From assembly GCF_003725775.1 (NCBI RefSeq), contig NZ_RJSG01000003.1, forward strand, positions 237,307-301,306: a stretch of 64,000 nucleotides of DNA, in the 5' to 3' direction. Below, in pieces: positions 8,122 to 17,773 of this stretch (positions are counted from its first letter, which is position 1; each line of letters begins with the position of its first letter). The stretch comes from Nocardioides marmorisolisilvae. Its GTDB lineage: Bacteria; Actinomycetota; Actinomycetes; Propionibacteriales; Nocardioidaceae. The translations under genes were made by a program, and so were the position numbers. The notes under the pieces are model-generated. The model had not been told where the DNA came from. It did no database searches and saw nothing but the letters and a program-made list of their open reading frames with translations.

Positions 8122-9384
8122 TCATCGGTTGCTTGCGAACCAGTCGTCCATTGAGTGCAGGAAGTCATCGGCACTCTTACCGGTCATCATCGCCTGGACG
8201 TCGGTATTGAGCTCATTCGTGAAGCCAGCAGGCACAATCGTGTCCCCGCTCCCCTCACCGGGCGAAACGAAATCCTCGGCCGGGGTGTCCGAAATGAGCT
8301 TCTGGAGGTCCTTACTCACCTGGTCCATCGGGTAGTCGTCGTAGCCAGCACGGAAGATCCCGTCTCCCGAAAGCTGCTCCGTGATCGCGGTCTTGTCGGT
8401 GGTCATGAACTTGATCAGCTTGATCGCGAGATCCTGGTGCTTCGACGCCTTCATGGCGAGGTAGGTGTTCGCGAGCGCAGCGGCAACGCGCGGGGTATCA
8501 CCTTCGTGCTCCACCGGGGTCGAGAAGACACCGATATCGGGCTTCTTGGGTGCAGCCTTCTCGGCAGCAGCGAACCAGCTTCCCATCGGGTAGATCGCGA
8601 CCTTGCCGGCGAGGAAGTTGGCCTCGGCATCGGCGTACTTGACGCCGACAGCATCCTTGGGCACGTATCCCGCCTTTAGCCAATCCGCGTAGCGCTTGGC
8701 CGAACCTGCGAACGTCTGACTGAAAGTGAGGTCACCCGAGGACATCTTCTTGTGCCAATCCGGGTTTGCAGCCAGCACGTTCGGCAGGCTGATGTACTGG
8801 AACAGGATGTTGGAGAACCACTCACCACCGGTCTGCAGCGGAACCCAGCCCGCGGCCTTGAGTTTGGCAAGGTCGGCTTCGAACTCATCCATGGTCGCGG
8901 GGGCCTGGGTGATGCCCGCGTCAGCGAACGCCTTCTTGTTGTAGAAGAACGTCGATTGGAGGTTCTCGCCCACTCCGGCCGTGTAGTACTTGCCGTCGAC
9001 CTTGTTCTGCTCAGCGAGGGGCCCGTTCTTGGCCCAGTCGTACTTGGAGAGATCGACAAGCTCTGGCGCAAGCTTCGCACTCGGAGCCAGCCATTCGACC
9101 ACGTCGGGCACGTCGCCCGAGGCGAGAAGCTGAGTCAGCGTGCCAGCAAGGCCGTCAGCCCCGGGAGCGACGATCTTCACATCGACGTTGTTGGCCTTCT
9201 CGAACGGTGCGACGGTCTTGTTCCAGAAGTCCTCGGTCTGGGTGAGGGAGATGTTGGCCAACATGCGCAGCTCGACCTTCTTCCCACTGTCCGCAGACTG
9301 TCCTCCCCCTCCCCCGCATCCGGTGAGGGTCAGTGCGGCAGCGGTCAACGCTGCCGCGGTCATAAAGAAACGGTGAGTGATCAA
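8122..9384 (-). CDS. Extracellular sugar-binding lipoprotein of an ABC importer
   Basis: The 420-aa product is a family-1 solute-binding protein. The signal peptide ends in a lipobox, L-T-G-C, followed by a Gly/Ser-rich tether, so the protein is predicted to be lipid-anchored on the outer face of the membrane. The mature part starts VELRMLANISLTQ and shows the usual two-lobed pattern (IYPMGSWFAAA, AALANTYLAMKASKHQDLAIKLIKFM). A TTG start is chosen because GGAGGT stands seven bases before it. An upstream in-frame ATG would add 16 residues ahead of that ribosome site, and an internal ATG would remove the basic N-terminus. It is the first gene of the operon and has a predicted GntR operator about 60 bp upstream. 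Confidence 0.92.
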   Translation of the reverse strand: MITHRFFMTAAALTAAALTLTGCGGGGGQSADSGKKVELRMLANISLTQTEDFWNKTVAPFEKANNVDVKIVAPGADGLAGTLTQLLASGDVPDVVEWLAPSAKLAPELVDLSKYDWAKNGPLAEQNKVDGKYYTAGVGENLQSTFFYNKKAFADAGITQAPATMDEFEADLAKLKAAGWVPLQTGGEWFSNILFQYISLPNVLAANPDWHKKMSSGDLTFSQTFAGSAKRYADWLKAGYVPKDAVGVKYADAEANFLAGKVAIYPMGSWFAAAEKAAPKKPDIGVFSTPVEHEGDTPRVAAALANTYLAMKASKHQDLAIKLIKFMTTDKTAITEQLSGDGIFRAGYDDYPMDQVSKDLQKLISDTPAEDFVSPGEGSGDTIVPAGFTNELNTDVQAMMTGKSADDFLHSMDDWFASNR

Positions 9385-9391
9385 CTTTTGG

Positions 9392-9397
9392 ACCTCC
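9392..9397 (-). promoter_or_regulatory. Ribosome binding site deciding a TTG start
   Basis: GGAGGT on the minus strand, seven bases before TTG at 9384-9382, is the only strong Shine-Dalgarno in the region and sets the start of the binding-protein gene. Confidence 0.7.
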
Positions 9398-9439
9398 GTT
9401 AGAAATCGGTCCCGCTTCGGGGTGTGCGTCACATTAGGC

Positions 9440-9456
9440 TAATCGGTTATCGATTA
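9440..9456. promoter_or_regulatory. Predicted GntR operator A, upstream of the importer operon
   Basis: TAATCG and CGATTA form a perfect six-base inverted repeat with a five-base GTTAT spacer. The element contains TTATCGATT (9447-9455), the word shared with the gntR and beta-helix gene upstream regions. It lies about 60 bp before the TTG start of the binding-protein gene, a fitting place for repression. Confidence 0.6.
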
Positions 9457-9570
9457 CAACCTTCCCTTGAAGCCGAAGTTTTACGCCGCTCGCTACGTCG
9501 GCAGCAGAGCCCCTGGACAGCGCAACGACCGGGTCAAGTCGTCCGCCCCAGTACGCGGGCCTCCGGCTCG

Positions 9571-9588
9571 CACCTGCCTTCGCAGGTG
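9571..9588 (-). terminator. Possible stem-loop downstream of the aldo/keto reductase gene
   Basis: CACCTGC and GCAGGTG are separated by a CTTC loop, about 90 bases after the aldo/keto reductase stop. The stem is short and no T-run follows, so termination is only a possibility. Confidence 0.35.
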
Positions 9589-9679
9589 AAGTACCTCTGG
9601 CACCCGCAGCACGGTCGAAGGCGTTCGCCTCGCGGGAGTTCATGCATCGAGCGGTCGGTGCGAGCACCGGGCCGAATAT

Positions 9680-10618
9680 TCACCTACCCAGCTGATCCCA
9701 CAGGTCGTCGGGCACGTCCACCGCCGCGTTTCGCACCAGCTCGCGAACCTCACCAGGCGTCGTCGCTCCGACGACCACGGCGGCGACCGGGTCGAACCTC
9801 AAGGGGAACTGGACGGCTGCGGCGGCGAGCGGCACGCCGTAACCAGCGCAACGGGCCTGCAGGGCGCGCGCGCGGCGCACGACCTCGTCGGGTGCAGCCG
9901 CGTAGTGGAACCTGTCGTTGACAGCGGGGTCGGCGAGGATCCCCGAGTTGAACACCCCTGCCGCCACGATGTCGACTCCGTGGTCACGCGCCGAAGGCAG
10001 CAGCTCATCCCTCGCCGAATCGTCTAGCAGCGTAAGCCGACCGGCTTCCATCACGACATCGGCGCTGGACTCCCGCACGAACCGGGCAAGCGGGGCACAG
10101 TAGTTCATCCCGACTCCGACGGCGCGCACCACTCCCTCCTCGCGCATGCGCACCAGGGCGCGAAACGCACCGTCGAGCGCAGCGTCGACGTCTTCGGGGT
10201 CATGCATGTAGACGAGGTCGATCCGATCCACCCCGATTCGGACAAGGCTCGATTCGAGACTGCGCATCGCGCCGTCGTAGCTGAGGTCGGGCAGGGTACG
10301 GACGCCGACGGCGCCGACGGGCACATCTCGGTCGTCGGCGTCGACGATGCGCCTGCCGGCTTTCGAGGCGATCGTGATCGTGTCCCGCGGGACGCCCCTG
10401 ATAGCGTCACCGACTCTGCGCTCGCTGAGCCCGGCACCGTAGTGCGGGGCGGTGTCGAGGAACCGGATACCGCATTCCAGCGCTGCGCGAACAGTCCCAA
10501 GAGCATCTTCCTCCGAGACCGTTCCGAACAGATCGGCGATCGGCGCGCATCCGAGTCCGAGCGCTGGCAGCCGACCCTGTGTCTCGGTGAGCGGACTCAG
10601 CCGCGGGCTGAATGCCAT
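9680..10618 (-). CDS. Aldo/keto reductase, L-fucose / D-threo-aldose 1-dehydrogenase-like
   Basis: The 312-aa NAD(P)-dependent oxidoreductase has the complete AKR catalytic tetrad: Asp55 and Tyr60 in FLDTAPHYGAG, Lys86 in IASKAGR and His139 in LVYMHDPEDVD. The H-D-P-E-D loop and the overall sequence are like the D-threo-aldose (L-fucose) 1-dehydrogenases, which oxidise aldoses to aldonolactones. With the downstream lactonase and RraA-like aldolase this supplies the first step of an oxidative, non-phosphorylative sugar route. It follows the ROK regulator gene after 106 bp on the same strand and could be co-transcribed with xylAB. Confidence 0.85.
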   Translation of the reverse strand: MAFSPRLSPLTETQGRLPALGLGCAPIADLFGTVSEEDALGTVRAALECGIRFLDTAPHYGAGLSERRVGDAIRGVPRDTITIASKAGRRIVDADDRDVPVGAVGVRTLPDLSYDGAMRSLESSLVRIGVDRIDLVYMHDPEDVDAALDGAFRALVRMREEGVVRAVGVGMNYCAPLARFVRESSADVVMEAGRLTLLDDSARDELLPSARDHGVDIVAAGVFNSGILADPAVNDRFHYAAAPDEVVRRARALQARCAGYGVPLAAAAVQFPLRFDPVAAVVVGATTPGEVRELVRNAAVDVPDDLWDQLGR

Positions 10619-10724
10619 GACTCCTCCGCGTCTCTGGTGGCCTGCGTCAGCGGGTCAAAGTCGCCGGGGCACGCGTGACTGTCACTGACGGCCATTGCGG
10701 CGCGGTCCGTCACCTCGGCGATCC

Positions 10725-11900
10725 TCATGACACCCTGATCCGGCGACTCGCCGGCCGTTCGCCAGTTCGCACGATGTGGTTGATGACCTGGCCGGCTGCA
10801 CCGAGGGCGGCCGCGTCCTGGCCCAAGCTAGACACGCGGACGTCGATTGGGGCGCCGCTGACAATCCGCTTCTTCAATCCAGTTGCCAGCGGCTCCACCA
10901 GCCAAGGTGCCAAGCGTGCATAGAACCCTCCGAGCGACACGGCCGGGAGATCCAGCGTGTTGATGACAGCTCCAAGGGCGACGGCCAGCGCAGCTGCGGC
11001 AGACCTGACGGCCAGGAGTGCCTCCCGGTCGCCGTGGTCACACCGAAACACCAACTCGGCGTCCGAGGATGCTTGAGCGTGGGCCAGGACGGCCGTTCGG
11101 CCAGCCAGCTGCTCGAGGCAGCCGCGGTTTCCGCAACCGCACAGCGGTCCTCGGGGATCGACGGGTACATGGCCGATCTCGCCGGCGTAGCCGCGCGGTC
11201 CGACAAAGAGTTCGCCGTTGACGATGATGCCGCCGCCGACGCCGATCTCACCGGAGACATGGACGAAGTCAGAGATCCCCGATCCGTACCAGTGTTCGGC
11301 GAGGGCTGCGATGTTGGCTTCGTTGTCGATGCTGTGGACCGGTACGTCGAGCAGGTCACCCAGGATCTCCCCCAGGTTCGATCCCTCCCAGCGCGGGAGA
11401 TTCGGCGCGCGGAGGACGCGTCCGTCCACCGTGACCAGACCGGGGAACGCCACTCCGACGCCGGCGACCAGTGTGTCCGCCGAGAGGTCCGCTACCAGTT
11501 GTGCGACCCGACGAAGGGCGACCCGTGGCGTTCCCGAACGGTTGTCATAGGCGATCGACTTGCGGTCTCGAACGGCACCGGTCAGGTCGAGGAGGCATGC
11601 CGACGTGCGGTCTACGTCGATCTCGACCCCGATCGCGGCGGCACCGTCGGGGTTCAGTTCCAGGCGGCTCCCGGGACGTCCACGGAGCCCGGCGGTGGGC
11701 TCTCGTTCAACAACGAGCGCGCTTAAGATCAGATCGTCAACGAGGGTCGATACGGTCGCCTTGGTCAGGCCGACATCCCTCGCGAGCTGGGCCCGGGTCC
11801 GTCCGGGCCTGCGGGCCACGTTGCCCAGCAGAAGCGCACGATTGTGCTGTCGAACCGTCAGTTGGCTTGCGGTGGCGACCCCTGCCGTCCTGCTATCCAC
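10725..11900 (-). CDS. ROK-family transcriptional regulator, XylR-like
   Basis: The 391-aa protein joins an N-terminal winged HTH ([25 protein letters not shown], about residues 34-58) to a ROK sugar-kinase-like domain. The ROK zinc motif is present as [17 protein letters not shown] (residues near 250). The start is a GTG that overlaps the xylB stop by eight bases, with GGAGG five bases upstream. Its position directly after xylA and xylB makes it the probable xylose-responsive repressor. Two matching 24-bp sites, before xylA and in the ATPase/epimerase intergenic region, are its likely operators. Confidence 0.9.
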   Translation of the reverse strand: MDSRTAGVATASQLTVRQHNRALLLGNVARRPGRTRAQLARDVGLTKATVSTLVDDLILSALVVEREPTAGLRGRPGSRLELNPDGAAAIGVEIDVDRTSACLLDLTGAVRDRKSIAYDNRSGTPRVALRRVAQLVADLSADTLVAGVGVAFPGLVTVDGRVLRAPNLPRWEGSNLGEILGDLLDVPVHSIDNEANIAALAEHWYGSGISDFVHVSGEIGVGGGIIVNGELFVGPRGYAGEIGHVPVDPRGPLCGCGNRGCLEQLAGRTAVLAHAQASSDAELVFRCDHGDREALLAVRSAAAALAVALGAVINTLDLPAVSLGGFYARLAPWLVEPLATGLKKRIVSGAPIDVRVSSLGQDAAALGAAGQVINHIVRTGERPASRRIRVS

Positions 11901-13299
11901 GAGTCCTCCGGATCGTCAGTTCCCGGGCTTCGGCGTACCTCTCCCGCACTTCCGGTTGCGGGTCGGCATCGAACCTGCGCAGGTCAGCGGTTGCCCAGTC
12001 GGGCGGCCTAGACTCACCATCGAGCGCCCATGCAGCCTGGCGAGCCGCGCCGTCGGCAACATACTCACCCGCGGAGGGCACGTACACGGGAAGTCCGAGA
12101 ATGCCCGGGGCCAGTCGACGCACGGCCTCGTTCCGTGCCCCGCCGCCCACCAAGAGCACCCGCTCCGCGGTCACTCCTTGCGAACGCAGGGCATCGAGGC
12201 AGTCGGCGAGACCGCACAGCAGCCCCTCCACTGCCGCTCGCGCGATGTTCGTCGGGGTGGAGTTGTCGAGCCGGAGACCGTGAATGGCTGCCGAAGCCTC
12301 CGGCCGGTTCGGGGTTCGCTCACCGTCGAAGTAGGGAACGAGCACCAAGCCGTCGGCACCCTCGCGCGCGGCGAGCGCCAGATCCGCCACGCCGTCCAGG
12401 TCGCACCCGAGGATCGTCGCGGCTGCCAGTAGAACCCGCGCGCCATTGAGGGTGCACGCGAGTGGCAGGAAGTGACCGGTCGCATCGGCGAAGCCCGCAA
12501 CCAGTCCAGAGGGATCGGCCGTCGGCACCGTGCTGACAGCGCTCGCGACACCAGAGGTGCCGACCGAGATCACGACGTCCCCGGGCCGGGTCCCCAAGCC
12601 GAGGGCAGCCGCGGCATTGTCGCCGGCGCCAGCTCCGAGGAGCGCCCCGGAAGTTACCTGCCCGACGGCCGTCGAAGGCGCTCCCACGCTCGGCACGACA
12701 GGCGTCTTTCCGAATGCCAGCTCGAGGAGATCGGTTCGGTAAGCCCCTGCGGCCGGAGACCAGTAGCCGGTGCCGCTCGCTTCGCTGCGATCGGTGCAGA
12801 GCTCCCCGATGTCCGAGGTCCCGCGGAGTCGCCATGAAAGCCAGTCATGCGGCAAACACACCGCAGCCGTCGACGCCGCATTTTCGGGCTCGTTCTCGGC
12901 CAGCCACCGCAACTTCGTCACGGTGAACGACGCCATCGGCACCGAGCCCGTCGACGTTGCCCACGCTGCCGCCCCACCCGGCAGTTCGTCGACGAGGTCT
13001 TGCGCCGCGCGAGCAGAGCGCATGTCATTCCACAGCAACGCCTCTCGGACAACCGATCCGCGGTCATCGAGACAAACCATGCCGTGCTGCTGGCCGGCGA
13101 CCGAGACACTCGCAACGTCGTCGATTCCCCCAGCCTCGCCTACAGCCAGTTGCAGGGCGTTCCACCACGCCTCCGGATCGACAGAGGTGCCCGAAGGGTG
13201 TGGCGCCTGTCCCCTACGCACCTGGGCGCCAGTCGTCGCGTCCCGGACGACGACTTTGCAGGACTGCGTCGAGGAGTCGACACCAGCGACGAGCGGCAT
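11893..13299 (-). CDS. xylB: Xylulokinase
   Basis: This 468-aa FGGY-family kinase phosphorylates D-xylulose to xylulose 5-phosphate. Visible features are the N-terminal phosphate-binding [10 protein letters not shown] segment, the substrate loop [13 protein letters not shown], the mid-chain [13 protein letters not shown] with [13 protein letters not shown], and the C-terminal adenosine loop [17 protein letters not shown]. The ATG at 13299 is seven bases after the xylA stop, so the two are translationally close; the frame is open further upstream but would run into xylA. It overlaps the start of the ROK gene by eight bases. Confidence 0.94.
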   Translation of the reverse strand: MPLVAGVDSSTQSCKVVVRDATTGAQVRRGQAPHPSGTSVDPEAWWNALQLAVGEAGGIDDVASVSVAGQQHGMVCLDDRGSVVREALLWNDMRSARAAQDLVDELPGGAAAWATSTGSVPMASFTVTKLRWLAENEPENAASTAAVCLPHDWLSWRLRGTSDIGELCTDRSEASGTGYWSPAAGAYRTDLLELAFGKTPVVPSVGAPSTAVGQVTSGALLGAGAGDNAAAALGLGTRPGDVVISVGTSGVASAVSTVPTADPSGLVAGFADATGHFLPLACTLNGARVLLAAATILGCDLDGVADLALAAREGADGLVLVPYFDGERTPNRPEASAAIHGLRLDNSTPTNIARAAVEGLLCGLADCLDALRSQGVTAERVLLVGGGARNEAVRRLAPGILGLPVYVPSAGEYVADGAARQAAWALDGESRPPDWATADLRRFDADPQPEVRERYAEARELTIRRTRG

Positions 13300-13306
13300 C
13301 TCCGAC

Positions 13307-14485
13307 TCAGCGAGCGCCGAGCACGTGCTCGAGCGCCAACTGGTTGAGGTGCACGAAACCGTAACCGCGCGCGCCCGCAACGTCCGGATCGAAGTCCTCG
13401 AACGTGGTGCGGTCCAGCCGAAGCGCTGCCAGGGTCTCGCCCGGCGCAAGCGTCGGCTCCGCCAAGCCCGCAACTCCCGCCACAGCAAGTGCTGCCTGAA
13501 CCTCGGGGTCAGCTCGGTAAGCGGCTGCCCGGTCCCTGAGCAGGCGATAGGTCTTCATGTTCGCTGCCGCGGAAGCCCACACGCCGCCCATGTCCTCAGT
13601 CCGGGACGGCTTGTAGTCGAAATGACGAGGACCGGTGTACGCCGGCGCGCCGGTGCCACCCTCGAGCAGGTTCACCAAGAAGAAGGCGTTCAGCAAGTCG
13701 CCGTGACCGAAGACGAGGTCCTGGTCGTACTTGATGCCGCGCTGGCCGTTGAGGTCGATGTGGAACAGCTTGCCGGCCCACATCGCCTGGGCGATCCCGC
13801 CCGCGAAGTTCAGGCCCGCCATCTGCTCGTGACCGACCTCGGGATTCACCCCGACGATGTCGCCGTGCTCAAGCTCCTTGATGAACGCCAGCGCATGCCC
13901 AACAGTGGGTAGCAGGATGTCTCCGCGTGGCTCGTTCGGCTTTGGCTCGATCGCGAAGCGGATGCCATAACCCTTCTCCTTGACGTAACCGGCGAGCAGA
14001 TCGATCGCTTCGCGATACCGGTCCAACGCCGCGTGCACGTCCTTCGCTCCGTCGTACTCGGCACCCTCTCGACCACCCCAGAACACGTAGGTCTGCGCAC
14101 CGAACTCAGCTGCAAGATCCAAGTTGCGCAGCACCTTCCGGATAGCGAATCTCCGCACGCTGCGGTCGTTGCTGGTGAAGCCCCCGTCCTTGAAGACGGG
14201 ATGTGTGAACAGGTTGGTCGTCATCATCGGGACAACCAGCCCCGTCGCATCGAGCGCGTCACGGAGACGTGCGACCTGCTTGTCACGCTCGCCGGTCGAA
14301 GCGTCGAACGGGATCAGGTCGTCGTCATGGAAGGTGATTCCGTGCGCCCCGAGTTCAGCGAGCTGGTGTACCGACTCGACTACGTCGACAGCGGGCCTGG
14401 TTGCCTCGCCGAAGGGATCGCGGCCTTGCCAGCCGACGGTCCAGAGGCCGAAAGTGAACTGGTCGTTCGGAGCTTCGCTACCCAC
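13307..14485 (-). CDS. xylA: Xylose isomerase
   Basis: The 392-aa enzyme interconverts D-xylose and D-xylulose. Family motifs are [12 protein letters not shown], the catalytic His region [25 protein letters not shown], the metal-binding [26 protein letters not shown], and [16 protein letters not shown]. The length and N-terminus match the actinobacterial class I enzymes. It starts with GTG, with a GAGG ribosome site about six bases upstream. The predicted ROK operator overlaps the leader just ahead of this site. It is the first gene of the xylA-xylB-rok transcript. Confidence 0.96.
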   Translation of the reverse strand: MGSEAPNDQFTFGLWTVGWQGRDPFGEATRPAVDVVESVHQLAELGAHGITFHDDDLIPFDASTGERDKQVARLRDALDATGLVVPMMTTNLFTHPVFKDGGFTSNDRSVRRFAIRKVLRNLDLAAEFGAQTYVFWGGREGAEYDGAKDVHAALDRYREAIDLLAGYVKEKGYGIRFAIEPKPNEPRGDILLPTVGHALAFIKELEHGDIVGVNPEVGHEQMAGLNFAGGIAQAMWAGKLFHIDLNGQRGIKYDQDLVFGHGDLLNAFFLVNLLEGGTGAPAYTGPRHFDYKPSRTEDMGGVWASAAANMKTYRLLRDRAAAYRADPEVQAALAVAGVAGLAEPTLAPGETLAALRLDRTTFEDFDPDVAGARGYGFVHLNQLALEHVLGAR

Positions 14486-14493
14486 GATTGCCT

Positions 14494-14517
14494 CTTTAGT
14501 TCAATGATTGGATTAAA
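14494..14517. promoter_or_regulatory. Predicted ROK/XylR operator in the xylA leader
   Basis: The 24-bp site begins CTTTAGTT, has AATG in the middle and ends TTAAA. Twenty of 24 bases are identical to the site at 15965-15988. The AT-rich element stands out from its surroundings and lies about 10 bases before the xylA start codon, overlapping the ribosome-binding region. Confidence 0.65.
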
Positions 14518-14646
14518 ACGACGATAGCCCAGCGGACTCGAAAAGTGAAGGTCTCCCGAGTGACGAACGCAGACCGCGGCGCACCTCGATGGATGGGCCG
14601 CCGTGGTCTGGTTCGCCAAGGACTTCAGACGCCGGTCCGGCTGGTG

Positions 14647-15741
<1,095 letters not shown>

Positions 15742-16176
15742 GTACTTTCTCCTTACCGGTGTTGGTTGACTGCGCCGGGTGCGGGTGTCGGCATGAGCCG
15801 CCGGCCAGGCGACCCGTGCAGCCACCTCACGGATTTCAATTCGGACGGGTTGATCTGCCCCACCGATTTCAAGGCAGTACGACCGAACCGCATGGCAGTC
15901 GGTGATGAGTGCCGGACGCTTCAGAGCTTCGGCATGCGCTTCACTCCTGGCGTCCCAGGCAAGTCTTTAGTTTAATGGTTGCCTTAAAGGAGGACGCTAT
16001 CCCAACGCTGCTCGAAAGTGAATGCCCTGAGGCCAGGAAGATCCGGAGTCATCGGCGGCGCGCGCTCTGCCCAGCCCCGGGTGGCAACGAAATGGACTTG
16101 CGCAAACCATCTGCCGCACGATTAGCGGCCCTCGACCCAGGATGCAGCTCCATGAGATCGAGAGGACCGGCGTTGT
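15742..16176. other. Divergent intergenic region between ABC ATPase and aldose epimerase genes
   Basis: This 435-base stretch contains no supported gene. Its one clear element is the predicted ROK operator at 15965-15988, placed to control both divergent genes. The remainder shows no terminator or RNA gene that I can recognise. Confidence 0.6.
15965..15988. promoter_or_regulatory. Predicted ROK/XylR operator between ATPase and aldose epimerase genes
   Basis: The site starts CTTTAGTT and ends TTAAA, matching the xylA leader site in 20 of 24 positions. Its outer bases form an imperfect dyad (CTTTA with TAAAG). Confidence 0.65.
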
Positions 16177-17166
16177 ATGGACGTCATCACCATAGGTAAC
16201 GAGCCAGGCATAAGGCTGGGCCTCTTCGCCCTGGGTGCTGCAGTCCATCGACTCGACGTCACCGGAGGCGACGGGAAGCGCCGCAATGTCGTCCTGGGCC
16301 ACAGGACCGAAGCCGCATACCTGCAATGCGGGGCGTTCCATGGGGCGACGATCGGCCGCTTCGCCAATCGGATAGCTGGTGGACGCCTCAAGATCCTCGA
16401 CAAGGCTATCGAGTTAGAGAGTGACGGATCCGGGGAGCACCTACATGGAGGCCCAGGGGGATTTCACACTCGTCATTGGTCGCTGAAAAGCCATTCGACT
16501 AAGGACGCGGTGTTCCAGCTGACGAGTGCGGACGGCGACCAGGGGTATCCCGGCGAGCTTCGCTCGGAAGTGCGCTACAGCGTTAGGGGAAATCGCGTTT
16601 GCATCTCGATGTCAGCAACGTGCGACGCTCCAACCGTTGTCAGCCTCACCAACCATTCCTACTTCAATCTCAACGGCGAATCGTCCGGCACAGTTCACGA
16701 TCATCTGCTCAGGGTTGAATCTAAGTCATACCTACCGGTCGATTTCCAGGGAATTCCCGCCAATGGTTTCGAGTCAGTGGTGAACACGCCGTTCGACCTG
16801 CGGGCCCCCGCAAAGATCGGTGACCTAGTCGCGCGCGACCACCCCCAAATCCGGGCGCGAGGAGGGCTCGACCACTGTTTCGTGCTACCAGGTACGGGCC
16901 TCAGGACAGCTGCGGTACTTCGATCCGTCAAGACCCTGACATCCCTACGTCTGCTCACCGACGCGCCCGGGTTGCAGGTGTACAGCGGAATCAACCTCGA
17001 TGGCCTAACTACAGGGACGGGCGGTCTGCCCTATCACTCGGGTGCGGGAATCGCTCTTGAGCCCCAGGCTCTCCCAGATTCGCCCAACAGGCCCGAGTTC
17101 CCCAGCGCGCTGCTCCAACCTGGAGAGACGTACTCCCACCAGATCGAATGGCGATTCACGTCCTAG
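16177..17166 (+). CDS. galM: Aldose 1-epimerase (mutarotase)
   Basis: The 329-aa enzyme interconverts alpha and beta anomers of aldoses. Catalytic features are visible: GATIGRFANRIAGG for sugar binding, the first His in EHLHGGPGGFH, the acid His160 in LTNHSYFNLNG, and the base Glu295 in GIALEPQALP. A GAGAGGA sequence lies about ten bases before the ATG. One leucine codon is TTA (16414-16416), rare in high-GC actinobacteria, and base composition is lower in GC than the genes right of 27 kb, in line with island DNA. A predicted ROK operator about 190 bp upstream suggests it is induced with the xylose genes. Confidence 0.92.
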   Translation: MDVITIGNEPGIRLGLFALGAAVHRLDVTGGDGKRRNVVLGHRTEAAYLQCGAFHGATIGRFANRIAGGRLKILDKAIELESDGSGEHLHGGPGGFHTRHWSLKSHSTKDAVFQLTSADGDQGYPGELRSEVRYSVRGNRVCISMSATCDAPTVVSLTNHSYFNLNGESSGTVHDHLLRVESKSYLPVDFQGIPANGFESVVNTPFDLRAPAKIGDLVARDHPQIRARGGLDHCFVLPGTGLRTAAVLRSVKTLTSLRLLTDAPGLQVYSGINLDGLTTGTGGLPYHSGAGIALEPQALPDSPNRPEFPSALLQPGETYSHQIEWRFTS

Positions 17167-17384
17167 GGATGGAACCGGCACACGATCGCGCGACCAACCG
17201 GAGCGGGTGGGTCATTCTGGGAGGTCAGCCCTGCCTACAGGCCGCGGGCCACCGTCGACTCCCATCCGAGGTGCAAGAGGTGTGTCGTTCTCTCGTCGTA
17301 CCAGTCCGGATAGAGGCAGACCGAACTCAAGGAGTTCTCGGTTTCCTACTTCGAGGTGTCCGCTCAGCTGATCCGGTTCTGCTC

Positions 17385-17636
17385 ATGGCGTTGGTTGTCG
17401 AGGAACGACTTCAAGCCGGCGAGTCTGAAGCGGCTTTCGATCGGGTCGCTCGTTCGTGGCTACTCATCTTGATGGTGATCGGTGACACGCTCGCCCTCGC
17501 GGTAGTGGCAGGTGGGGTCGGCCCATCAAGATCAGCTGGAACGATCGTGGCCTGTGCGATGTTTGTAGCGATGTTCCTCATCGCGCCAGTCATAGAGCGG
17601 GAGTTTCCACGCGATCGGTACAAACGCGAGCGCTAG
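17385..17636 (+). CDS. Small membrane protein, hypothetical
   Basis: The frame encodes 83 residues with two likely transmembrane helices (about SWLLILMVIGDTLALAVVAGG and TIVACAMFVAMFLIAPVI) and a charged C-terminus (EREFPRDRYKRER). The frame stays open back to 17148, overlapping the epimerase gene end, so the start is uncertain; no good ribosome site was found before the ATG used here. I do not recognise the family. The two-helix layout is the reason to call it real. Confidence 0.4.
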   Translation: MALVVEERLQAGESEAAFDRVARSWLLILMVIGDTLALAVVAGGVGPSRSAGTIVACAMFVAMFLIAPVIEREFPRDRYKRER

Positions 17637-17773
17637 GCACATTCGGTCGCTGGGCTCGTCGCGCTAAGGAGCATCCTGGTCACGATCGTCGCGATCACCT
17701 TTGGCTAGCCGGCTGCGCACCGCCCAGAGTGATGCGCACAGAGGACCAACACGCAGTCCTGCCCCTGTCGGCC

